NCBI GenBank assembly: GCA_964458605.1
Contig: CAYWLS010000030.1
Location: 1 to 46,471 of the forward strand
Direction of reading: 5' to 3'
DNA length: 46,471 bases
Source: JBBSNV01 sp964458605
GTDB lineage: Bacteria; Pseudomonadota; Alphaproteobacteria; Reyranellales; JAQSWP01
The position numbers and the translations under genes were made by a program. The notes under the pieces are model-generated. The model ran no database searches and was not told the DNA's origin. It worked only from the letters and a program-made list of their open reading frames with translations. Below, in pieces: positions 16,207-25,532 of the stretch; positions within the stretch are counted from its first letter, which is position 1, and every line of letters begins with the position of its first letter.

Positions 16207-19200
16207 ATGAAAAAGGTTCTCTACGGCCTGCTGGGCCTGGTCGTTGTCGTTGTTGCCGCCGCCTTCATCGTGCCGGCGCTGATCGACGTCAACAGCTACA
16301 AGGCGACGATCCAGCAGAAGGCGCGCGAGGCAACCGGCCGCGACCTGACGATCGACGGCGACATCAAGCTGGCGTTGCTGCCGACGCCGCATCTGTCCGC
16401 CAGCGGCGTCCATTTCGCCAACCTCCCGGGCAGCGCCGACAAGGATATGGCGCAACTCAAGAGCCTCGAAGTCAGCGTCGCCCTGCTGCCGCTGGTTACC
16501 GGCAACATCCAGGTCACCCAGGTGACCCTGGTCGGGCCGGTGGTGGTACTGGAGACCCTGGCGGACGGCCGCAACAACTGGGAACTGGGCGGCGCCAAGC
16601 CGCAAGGCGGCCTTGCGGGCGCCGCGACCGGCGCGCCCGAGGCCAAACAGGGCGGCGCAAGCGGCATCAGCGTCAAGGATCTGGCGATCGAGGACGGCAC
16701 GCTGATCTGGCGCGACGCCCGATCGGGGCGTGCGGTACGGCTGGATGCGCTCAACGGGCGGCTGAGCGCGGACAGCCTCAACGGGCCGTTCAGCGGCAAG
16801 CTGACGCTCAAGGCCGGCCAGGTGCCGGTCGACCTCGAGGCGCGCATCGGTGGGCTGGAGCAGGCGACGACGCCGCTCAACGTGGTGTTCAAGACCGAGG
16901 GCGGCACGATCGCCCTGGACGGCCAGGGACGCGACCTGCGCGGCGATGGGGCAGCCTTCGACGGCACCCTGAAGGCCAGCGGCGACAGCCTGGCGGCATT
17001 GGCGCAATCGCTGGCGGCCCTGGCGGGCGCCCAGCCGCCTGGCCTGCCGCCGGCGATGGCGCAGAAATTCGCGCTCGACACCAAGATCGCCGGTTCGCGC
17101 CAGAAAGTATCGCTGAGCGGGCTGAAGCTCGATCTCGGTCCGGATAGCGGCAGCGGCGACGTGACGGTACAAATGGGACCGCCGCTGCGCGCAGATCTGA
17201 AGCTGGCCTTCGCCAAGCTCGATCTCGACAAGCTGATGGCGGGGGCGAAGCCCGCCAGTCCGCCGCCTGCGGCCCCGTCCGCCGCGCCGGGCAGCAAGGC
17301 GCCCCCGGCTGCGCCTGCGCAAACAGCAGGCCTGCCGACCGATATCGAAGGCTCGCTCGATCTCAGCGTCGGCACGATCCTCTACCAAGGCAAGTCGGCG
17401 CAGAACGTGGTGCTGAAGGGCGATCTGTCCAAGGGCACGCTGACCATCGCCAATATCGGCGGCCAGTTCCCCGGCGATACGGTGGTGGCGGCATCCGGTT
17501 CGGTGAGCGGCGGTCCTGCCCCCGGCAAAAGCCAGCCGAGCGGCTCGGGCAAGGTCGAGATGCGCTCGGCCCATCTGCGCGAGTTCCTCGGCTGGCTCAA
17601 TGTCGACACCGCCCAGGTACCGTCGGACCGGCTCAACGGTTTCGCCTTCACCGGCCAGATCGCCGCCACGCCGCAGGGCGACGTGCAGATCGCCAATGCG
17701 GTGGTGCAGCTGGATGGCACCACGGCCAAGGGCGCGGTGACGTTCAAGACCTCGCCCAAGCCGAGCGTGATCGCCGATCTCGACATCGATACGCTGAACG
17801 TCGATGCCTATACCGGCGGCGCGCGGACCGCAGCGCCGGCGACCAAGCCGGATCGGAAGACCGCCCCCGCGGCGGGCAGGCCGGGTCTGCCGTTCGATGC
17901 CACGGTCAAGGCGCGGGTGGCGCATTTGATTGTCGACGGCAGGCAGATCGACGGCGTCGACGTCGATGTCAGCCTGGCGCCCGACCGGCTGACCTTCCGT
18001 CCCTCGCGCATCGCCAATGTTGCGGGCGCCAACGCCAAATGGAGCGGCACGATCGCCAACTACGGCGGCGGCGAGCCGACCCTGGATCTTACCGTCGACC
18101 TGCAGGCGCCGGATACCGACCGGCTTCTGCAATTCGCCGGCATGGCCTCGCCGCTCAAGGGCCGCAAGCTGGGCGCGCTCAGCGTCAGCGGTCGCGTCGC
18201 CGGCAAGAGCGACGACCTCAGCTTCACCAACTTCGCGGTGGCGGCGCAAGGCGCCTCGCTGCGGCTGACCGGCAAGCTGGCCGCCGTGTCGGGCGGACCG
18301 CGCTACGATTTCTCCCGGCTCGAATTCAAGGCCGAAGACGGCGATCGCTTCCTGTCGCTGCTGGGCATCGCCTCGCCGGTGCCGGGCCAGAAGCTGGGTG
18401 CGATTTCGGTGACGGGCGCCGCGCGCGGCACTCTCGATCAGGCCACTGTCGATCTTGACGGCACGGCGCTCTCCGGATCGCTCGATCTGAAGGGCAGCGT
18501 GGCCGGTTTGCGGTCCAACCCGACCCTGGCGATGGATGTCGGTCTGGACCATCCCAGCTTTACCCAGCTGATGCGTCTGGTGTCGCCGAGCTTCAACGGC
18601 GGACAGAATGTCGGTGCGGTGAAGCTGCAGATGCGGCTGGACGGTGCGCCTGGCAAGGAACTGCGCATCACCAATATGCGCGGCAGTCTGGGCGGCATGC
18701 CGGTTTCCGGCACGGTCACGGTCAATTTGGCCACCAGCGTGCCCAGTATCGTCGCCAATCTGGAGACCGGCGAGCTCGACCTCGACCGGCTGGTGCTGAG
18801 CCAGAAGGCGGAATTGCCGCGTGTCTATCCTGCGCTCGTCATGCCGGCGCGTTTCGGCGAGACGGAAGTGGCGCAGAACAACGCCAAGAAGCCGTCCGGC
18901 GGCAAGGGCGTGCCGCCTGTACCGGCGCCCCGCCCCACGGCCTCGCGGGGCGGCCATTTCTCCAGTCAGCCCATCGACGTGTCCTCGCTGCGCAGCATCG
19001 ATGGCAGGATCGATCTGAAGTCGGCGGCGCTGGTCGCCGCGCCCTGGCGGGTCGACAATGCCGTCGTCTCGCTGGAGCTGAAAGGCGGAGTGCTTGACCT
19101 CACGCGCGTCACCGGGCGCGCTTTCGACGGCGATTTCTCGCTGACGGGCAGTCTCAATGCGGCCCGACTGCCGGCGCGGCTGGACATGAAGTTCAATGTG

Positions 19201-19887
19201 GCGAGGCTCGATCTGGGCCGGCTGTCGCGGGCGATCCACCACAAGGATCGTTTCGACGGCCGGGTCAATGTCGACTTCGCGCTCAACGGATCGGGTTCGA
19301 GCGAGGCCGAACTGGTCGGCAACCTGAATGGCGGCGGCAAGGTCGACGGCACCATCCAGGTCAACGCCAAGGCACAGGAGATGCTGCTGGGTACGGTGGC
19401 AGGAGTGGCCGGCAAGTCGATCGACAAATATCTGGGTCAGATCACCGGCAACAAGAACTTCGACACCGGCGGCGACCTCAATGCCGCGATCACCGTGGCG
19501 CTGCAACGCTTCGCCAATCGCGAGAATCCGATCGGCGGCACCATCGCCGTGAAGAATGGGGTGGCATCCAGCAACAACCTGCGCATTACCGGCAGCCGGG
19601 CGCGCGCGGACACCAGCTTCGTCGCCAGCCTGCCGGCCTGGACGCTGGATTCGACGACCGAGGTTTTCCTCGACGAGAACCCATCGCAGTCCTACCTGAT
19701 CGTCCGCGAAAAAGGGCCGCTCGACGATCCCGGCGTGTCAGTGGATCGCAATCCCAAATACGCCGGGTCCAACCAGAATCAGCCGCAACAGCAGCAGAAT
19801 CCGTCCCAGCCTTCTGACCAGCCGCAGCAGCAGCCTCAACAGAAGCCCAAGAAGATCTCGCCGCTGGATCTGTTCAAGAAGAAGTAG
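16207..19887 (+). CDS. AsmA family protein (large, envelope)
   Basis: Large envelope protein of the AsmA/TamB-like superfamily, 1226 residues. By family knowledge such proteins form long beta-groove bridges involved in outer-membrane assembly or phospholipid transport. One N-terminal membrane anchor covers residues 4-25 (VLYGLLGLVVVVVAAAFIVP). It is followed by the AsmA start (ALIDVNSYKATIQQKAREAT, then GRDLTIDGDIKL). The protein is built of repeated short beta-strand units. A C-terminal AsmA_2 region (GGGKVDGTIQVNAKAQEMLL, then GTVAGVAGKSIDKYLGQITG) is near residues 1040-1090. The last about 45 residues are Gln/Pro-rich and end KKISPLDLFKKK. SD GGAGGAG at 16197-16203 fixes the start. It is monocistronic; the gene downstream is convergent. 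Confidence 0.9.
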   Translation: MKKVLYGLLGLVVVVVAAAFIVPALIDVNSYKATIQQKAREATGRDLTIDGDIKLALLPTPHLSASGVHFANLPGSADKDMAQLKSLEVSVALLPLVTGNIQVTQVTLVGPVVVLETLADGRNNWELGGAKPQGGLAGAATGAPEAKQGGASGISVKDLAIEDGTLIWRDARSGRAVRLDALNGRLSADSLNGPFSGKLTLKAGQVPVDLEARIGGLEQATTPLNVVFKTEGGTIALDGQGRDLRGDGAAFDGTLKASGDSLAALAQSLAALAGAQPPGLPPAMAQKFALDTKIAGSRQKVSLSGLKLDLGPDSGSGDVTVQMGPPLRADLKLAFAKLDLDKLMAGAKPASPPPAAPSAAPGSKAPPAAPAQTAGLPTDIEGSLDLSVGTILYQGKSAQNVVLKGDLSKGTLTIANIGGQFPGDTVVAASGSVSGGPAPGKSQPSGSGKVEMRSAHLREFLGWLNVDTAQVPSDRLNGFAFTGQIAATPQGDVQIANAVVQLDGTTAKGAVTFKTSPKPSVIADLDIDTLNVDAYTGGARTAAPATKPDRKTAPAAGRPGLPFDATVKARVAHLIVDGRQIDGVDVDVSLAPDRLTFRPSRIANVAGANAKWSGTIANYGGGEPTLDLTVDLQAPDTDRLLQFAGMASPLKGRKLGALSVSGRVAGKSDDLSFTNFAVAAQGASLRLTGKLAAVSGGPRYDFSRLEFKAEDGDRFLSLLGIASPVPGQKLGAISVTGAARGTLDQATVDLDGTALSGSLDLKGSVAGLRSNPTLAMDVGLDHPSFTQLMRLVSPSFNGGQNVGAVKLQMRLDGAPGKELRITNMRGSLGGMPVSGTVTVNLATSVPSIVANLETGELDLDRLVLSQKAELPRVYPALVMPARFGETEVAQNNAKKPSGGKGVPPVPAPRPTASRGGHFSSQPIDVSSLRSIDGRIDLKSAALVAAPWRVDNAVVSLELKGGVLDLTRVTGRAFDGDFSLTGSLNAARLPARLDMKFNVARLDLGRLSRAIHHKDRFDGRVNVDFALNGSGSSEAELVGNLNGGGKVDGTIQVNAKAQEMLLGTVAGVAGKSIDKYLGQITGNKNFDTGGDLNAAITVALQRFANRENPIGGTIAVKNGVASSNNLRITGSRARADTSFVASLPAWTLDSTTEVFLDENPSQSYLIVREKGPLDDPGVSVDRNPKYAGSNQNQPQQQQNPSQPSDQPQQQPQQKPKKISPLDLFKKK

Positions 19888-19893
19888 CGGGCC

Positions 19894-20175
19894 TCAGGAC
19901 GATATGGCGGTGGGCGGCGCGACCTGGGGCATTGCCGGACTGGCTTCGCCGTTCATGCGCCGCTGGGTCTCCTCGAGCACGTAGACCCGGATGGCGCTCG
20001 ACAGGTTGACTGCGCCGGGGGCGCGGCTGCGGTCGATCTCGCTTACCAGAGCGTTGATCGATATTTTGCGCTGGCCGGCGAGCGACGCCAGGGCCTGCCA
20101 GAAGGTTTCCTCCAGCGACACCGAAGTGGCGTGACCGTCGATCGTCACCGAGCGTTTGCGAATGGCACCGTTCAC
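19894..20175 (-). CDS. Ribbon-helix-helix domain protein
   Basis: Small DNA-binding-type protein of 93 residues. The core IRKRSVTIDGHATSVSLEET, then FWQALASLAG and the LSSAIRVYVLEE end, matches the alphaproteobacterial RHH_4 family. The N-terminal strand KRSVTI and two helices form the fold. The start is GTG at 20173-20175, overlapping the fumC stop by 4 nt (GTGA). It is therefore translated behind fumC, and translational coupling is likely. The last about 25 residues (GEASPAMPQVAPPTAISS) look disordered. Targets are not known for this family. Confidence 0.85.
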   Translation of the reverse strand: MNGAIRKRSVTIDGHATSVSLEETFWQALASLAGQRKISINALVSEIDRSRAPGAVNLSSAIRVYVLEETQRRMNGEASPAMPQVAPPTAISS

Positions 20176-21617
20176 TTACTACGCCTCCCTGCACGCGACC
20201 CCGACCGGCTGGCTGGCGCCAGCATGTCGCCAGGCCGGACCAGCCGATCGAACTCGCCTTCCGTCAGATAGCCCAAACCGACAGCCGCCTGTTTCAACGT
20301 TGTGCCTTCCAGATGCGCCTTGCGGGCGATCTTGGCCGCCTTGTCGTAGCCGATATAGGGATTGAGCGCGGTCACCAGCATCAGCGAGCGACCGAGCAAC
20401 TCCCCGATGCGCTGGCGGTCCGGCTCGATCCCGGCCACGCAGTGGCAAGCAAAACTGTCGCTGGCATCGGCCAGCAGGCGGATTGACTGCAACACGTTGT
20501 ACGCGATCACCGGTTTGAACACGTTGAGTTCGAGATAACCGCCGGCGCCTGCCATTGTCACAGTTACGTGATTGCCCACGACCTGCGCCGTTACCATGGT
20601 CAACGCTTCGGCCTGCGTCGGGTTCACCTTGCCCGGCATGATCGAAGAGCCGGGTTCGTTCTCGGGCAATTTGAGTTCCCCCAAGCCGGCCCGCGGGCCG
20701 GAACCTAACAACCTGATATCGTTGGCGATCTTGGTCAGCGACACGGCGATCGTGTTGAGCGCGCCCGAAAGCGCCACCAACGCGTCGTGGCTGGCTAGTG
20801 CTTCGAATTTGTTGTCGGCGGGCCGGAACCGCAACCCCGTCAGGCAGGATATTTTTTGCGCGAACAGCCGATCGAAGCCCTCGACCGCGTTCAGGCCGGT
20901 GCCGACCGCCGTGCCGCCCTGCGCCAAGTCGCGCACCCTGACGAGGACGTCATCCAACCGTTCTATGCCCAGCGCCAGTTGCTGCGCATAGGCTGTAAAT
21001 TCGTCGCCCAGCGTCAGGGGCGTTGCGTCCTGCAGATGGGTGCGGCCGATCTTGACGATGCGGCGGAACTGGCGCGCCTTGGCCGCGAGCGCACGCTGCA
21101 GTTCCCTGAGCGCGGGCTTCAGCCGCCGCTCGCTCTCCAGCGTCGCCGCGACGTTCATGGCGGTGGGAAAGCTGTCGTTGGACGACTGGCCCAGATTGAC
21201 ATGGTCGTTGGGATGAACCGGGCTCTTGCCGCCGCGCTTGCCGGTCAGGATCTCGTTGGCGCGGCCGGCAATCACCTCGTTGGCGTTCATGTTGCTCTGG
21301 GTGCCCGAGCCGGTCTGCCATACCACGAGGGGAAATTCGTCCAGCAGGCTGCCGTCGATCACCTGATCGCACGCGGCCAGGATCGCCTTGGCCAGGCGCT
21401 GCGGCAGCAGGCCGAGCTCGACATTGGTCAGGGCGGCGGCCTTTTTCTGCAAGCCGATGGCGTGGATCAGCGCCGCCGGCAGCCTCTCGCCGCCGATCTG
21501 GAAATTCTCCCGGCTGCGCTCGGTCTGCGCCCCCCAGTAGCGCGCCGCCGGCACCCTGACCTCGCCCAGCGAGTCGGTCTCGACGCGAAAATCCGGGTTC
21601 GATCCACGCTTGGCCAT
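20172..21617 (-). CDS. fumC: Class II fumarate hydratase
   Basis: Iron-independent fumarase of the citric acid cycle (fumarate to L-malate), a cytoplasmic homotetramer. It has 481 residues, close to the usual 460-470 plus a short Arg/Ser-rich tail. Conserved regions are VWQTGSGTQSNMNANEVIAG, HPNDHVNLGQSSNDSFPTAM, GRTHLQDATPLTLG, and the catalytic SS loop GSSIMPGKVNP near residues 322-332. The ATG at 21615-21617 gives the expected N-terminus; the frame extends further upstream only as a shadow of the LysE gene. A class I fumarase lies at 25533-27149, so both enzyme types are encoded within about 7 kb. Confidence 0.95.
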   Translation of the reverse strand: MAKRGSNPDFRVETDSLGEVRVPAARYWGAQTERSRENFQIGGERLPAALIHAIGLQKKAAALTNVELGLLPQRLAKAILAACDQVIDGSLLDEFPLVVWQTGSGTQSNMNANEVIAGRANEILTGKRGGKSPVHPNDHVNLGQSSNDSFPTAMNVAATLESERRLKPALRELQRALAAKARQFRRIVKIGRTHLQDATPLTLGDEFTAYAQQLALGIERLDDVLVRVRDLAQGGTAVGTGLNAVEGFDRLFAQKISCLTGLRFRPADNKFEALASHDALVALSGALNTIAVSLTKIANDIRLLGSGPRAGLGELKLPENEPGSSIMPGKVNPTQAEALTMVTAQVVGNHVTVTMAGAGGYLELNVFKPVIAYNVLQSIRLLADASDSFACHCVAGIEPDRQRIGELLGRSLMLVTALNPYIGYDKAAKIARKAHLEGTTLKQAAVGLGYLTEGEFDRLVRPGDMLAPASRSGSRAGRRSK

Positions 21618-21646
21618 GGCGCACTCCAAGTTGGGCTGACAGCGGG

Positions 21647-22282
21647 TCAGAAAATATATTGCCACAGCAGCAAGCCGGCGAAGAACAGCAGGATGGCGCC
21701 GGCAACCCAGTTCAGCGTTCGTTGAGCGCGCGGGCGCAACAGGAAGCGGCGCATGGTATCGGCCAGCAAGGCCAGCGGCACCTGCCACAGGATATTCAAA
21801 ACGATCAGCCATGCCGATAGGATCAGCATCTGCAGCGGCACTTGGCCGCGCGCGATCACCACGAACTGAGGCATCAACGCCAGGAACAGGAGGATCACCT
21901 TGGGATTGAGCAGATTGGTGAAGGCCGCATCGCGCAACCCGCCCAGCGTGCTGAGGCGCATGCCGGCGGCGTCCGACATGTCGAGGATCCCGCCGCGAAA
22001 GCTCTGCACGCCCAGCAAGCCGAGATAGGCCGCGCCGCCGATGGCGATGATCTTGAAGCCGGCCGGCCATTGGGCCAGCAGCAGCGACAGGCCGAAGGTG
22101 GCGGCAAGGGTGTGGATCAGCAGGCCGAGTTGCACGCCCGTCACGGTGTAAAGGGCGATACGCCGGCCGCCGGCAAAGGCGTTGCGCAGGATCAGGATGG
22201 TGTCCGGCCCCGGCGACAGCACGACGGCTCCGCCGGTCAGCGTGAAGCCCAGGAAATGGGGCCAGTCGATCGGTCCAAGCAT
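21647..22282 (-). CDS. LysE/RhtB family exporter
   Basis: Inner-membrane amino-acid (or related metabolite) efflux protein, 211 residues with about six hydrophobic segments. The family start FLGFTLTGGAVVLSPGPDTI contains the conserved SPGPD motif, followed by GRRIALYTVTGVQLGLLIHT and FTNLLNPKVILLFLALMPQF, all typical of RhtB-type members. The ATG at 22280-22282 gives the standard N-terminus. fumC begins 29 bp downstream on the same strand, so the two may be co-transcribed. The gene is divergent from typA. Substrate unknown. Confidence 0.9.
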   Translation of the reverse strand: MLGPIDWPHFLGFTLTGGAVVLSPGPDTILILRNAFAGGRRIALYTVTGVQLGLLIHTLAATFGLSLLLAQWPAGFKIIAIGGAAYLGLLGVQSFRGGILDMSDAAGMRLSTLGGLRDAAFTNLLNPKVILLFLALMPQFVVIARGQVPLQMLILSAWLIVLNILWQVPLALLADTMRRFLLRPRAQRTLNWVAGAILLFFAGLLLWQYIF

Positions 22283-22491
22283 CGTGTCCCGCGTAAAAAG
22301 CCTGCCAGACCCGCCCTTTACCACGGGCGCCGGGCTTGCGGGATCAAATACCGGTGCCATATCAAGGCACCAGCGGGGGCTTGTTGCGGCGCAACAAGGC
22401 GAGTATAACCCGCCGCACTCGCGCAGCCGGCGATCCCACCGTGATCGCCCGGGCCGGCGCCTTCTTTTGCGCCCCGCGCCTGGAAAGACCC

Positions 22492-24315
<1,824 letters not shown>

Positions 24316-24322
24316 CGTCCGT

Positions 24323-24733
24323 TCAATCGCGAAAAGGATTAACGATCGGCAAACCCGTAACCGCGAAGTCGCGCGTATTGCGCGTGACGATGGTGAAGCC
24401 GCGTACTTGGGCAATGCTGGCGATTATCGAGTCCTCTAGCGACATGCTGGGGAAGCTCGCTCGTATCTCACCCCATTGATGCGACGTTTGCATGTCGAAA
24501 GGCAGAATACGGTCCGTGTAGGCTGCTTCCAACTTAGTGCGCCAATTGAGCAATTGCTTGGCGCGCTCGGGTTCGCGTTTGCGCAACAAGGCGATGCCCT
24601 TGGTGATCTCTCCTATGGTTATTGTGCAAAGCCACAATCCGGCTGTATCGGTCTGATCCAGCCATTGCGTTACACCGGGATCGGGGCGTCGCTTAATCGT
24701 TTCCGAAACGACGTTGGTATCAAGCAAGAACAT
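24323..24733 (-). CDS. vapC: PIN-domain toxin of a type II toxin-antitoxin pair (VapC/FitB-like)
   Basis: PIN-domain endoribonuclease, 136 residues. The four acidic active-site residues are visible: D5 (FLLDTNVVSE), E42 (TIGEITKG), D101 (MSLEDSIIAS) and D122 (TRNTRDF). The N-terminal LLDTNVVSE and the W-L spacing resemble FitB-type PIN proteins. Its ATG overlaps the antitoxin stop by 1 nt (TGATG), so it is translated after the antitoxin. The stretch is visibly less GC-rich than its neighbours. By family it cleaves an RNA such as an initiator tRNA or rRNA; the target is unknown. Confidence 0.9.
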   Translation of the reverse strand: MFLLDTNVVSETIKRRPDPGVTQWLDQTDTAGLWLCTITIGEITKGIALLRKREPERAKQLLNWRTKLEAAYTDRILPFDMQTSHQWGEIRASFPSMSLEDSIIASIAQVRGFTIVTRNTRDFAVTGLPIVNPFRD

Positions 24734-24987
24734 CAGAAACGGAAGTTTCTGCTGCGACCTTTCTTGCGATCGGCGTCGAATTCGATATCGAAATCGATCT
24801 TGGGGCCGTCGAGCAAAAACTCCCGCAGCGTCTTCTTGGGCTTAATCGTGCGTTGATAGTCAGTAGCGGACATCACGACCACGGCGTCTTTGCCATGGCG
24901 CGTTACCCATTGTGGACCTTCGGTCTCTGCGCGGGTAACCACCTCGCTGAAGCGATTCTTGGCTTCCTGCAATTGCCAGCGTTTCAT
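24733..24987 (-). CDS. Antitoxin, Phd/YefM family
   Basis: DNA-binding antitoxin that neutralises the PIN toxin encoded behind it, 84 residues. The N-terminal Phd/YefM fold shows WQLQEAKNRFSEVVTRAETE and GPQWVTRHGKDAVVVMSATD. The C-terminal part (LREFLLDGPKIDFDIEFDAD) is the presumed toxin-binding tail. The ATG at 24985-24987 lies 10 bp from a perfect palindrome (24997-25015), in line with autoregulation by the complex. The pairing is a Phd-type antitoxin with a VapC/FitB-type toxin. Confidence 0.9.
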   Translation of the reverse strand: MKRWQLQEAKNRFSEVVTRAETEGPQWVTRHGKDAVVVMSATDYQRTIKPKKTLREFLLDGPKIDFDIEFDADRKKGRSRNFRF

Positions 24988-24996
24988 ATGGATCTC

Positions 24997-25015
24997 TATC
25001 TAGACAGTCTAGATA
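24997..25015. promoter_or_regulatory. Operator palindrome of the toxin-antitoxin operon
   Basis: TATCTAGA, CAG, TCTAGATA: perfect 8-bp arms with a 3-nt spacer, starting 10 bp upstream of the antitoxin start codon. The reverse strand just upstream reads TATATTTTATC, a plausible -10 region overlapping the site. It is placed where a toxin-antitoxin complex would bind to block transcription. Confidence 0.75.
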
Positions 25016-25051
25016 AAATATAGGCTTGGAAGGCCGACCCTACAAGCTAGT

Positions 25052-25528
25052 CTAGTCGCGTAGCAAACCGACCATGAACTGCATCATATTGACGGTATTA
25101 GCTCGATCGTTGGGCATGACAGGCCCGGTAACGACATCGCAGGCGGCGCATTCGAACGTGTTGTCGTGAAAAGTCAAAATGAAATGGCGCAAACCGCTAG
25201 CGGATTTGGCGTCACGACGTGGATGGCTGTTCCTGCGCTCCATCTCTCGTATCAGCGATGAGGCAACGACCTCGTAGAAGCCGTAATAACCGACCCCGCG
25301 TGAATAAAGTGGATGGCTGGCAAGAGTTTCATCGTTTGGCGGCCCAAATGAATGCCATTGGCAACCGGTGAACTTGACGAATGCGATCTTTGTTGCTTCG
25401 GGTTCGGATCGATAGCTCAGAACCACATTGCCATCCTCAGCCAAAACTACCGGTTCTGGTGCGCCCGGACAAATCGGCGCAAACGTATGGAGTTCGACAA
25501 CTTTGTCGTTCTCGTCGAGGTGGTACAT
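25052..25528 (-). CDS. Hypothetical protein behind the class I fumarase
   Basis: I do not recognise this 158-residue protein. It is soluble with no signal peptide. It has four cysteines, one in WH-type context (FTGCQWHSFG), and a pair in FECAACDVVTG (CxxC-like with one fewer spacer). N-terminal strands (VVLAEDGNVVLSYRS) and the GVGYYGFYEV stretch suggest a beta-rich fold. Codon and base use is less GC-rich than the fumarase gene 4 bp upstream, though close spacing suggests co-transcription. It lies between that gene and the antitoxin operon, whose promoter region starts about 37 bp beyond its stop codon. It could be a recent arrival in the same insertion as the toxin-antitoxin pair. Confidence 0.75.
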   Translation of the reverse strand: MYHLDENDKVVELHTFAPICPGAPEPVVLAEDGNVVLSYRSEPEATKIAFVKFTGCQWHSFGPPNDETLASHPLYSRGVGYYGFYEVVASSLIREMERRNSHPRRDAKSASGLRHFILTFHDNTFECAACDVVTGPVMPNDRANTVNMMQFMVGLLRD

Positions 25529-25532
25529 AACG

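Noticed and set aside
16117..19506. 1129-codon open frame on the minus strand antisense to the AsmA gene
   Set aside because: It mirrors the plus-strand AsmA codons in a GC-rich gene, reads as an Arg/His/Gln-rich string without domains or signal, and the AsmA frame has clear homology and an SD.
24316..24322. Shared terminator between typA and vapC
   Set aside because: Only 7 bp separate the convergent stops and no hairpin with T-run is visible.
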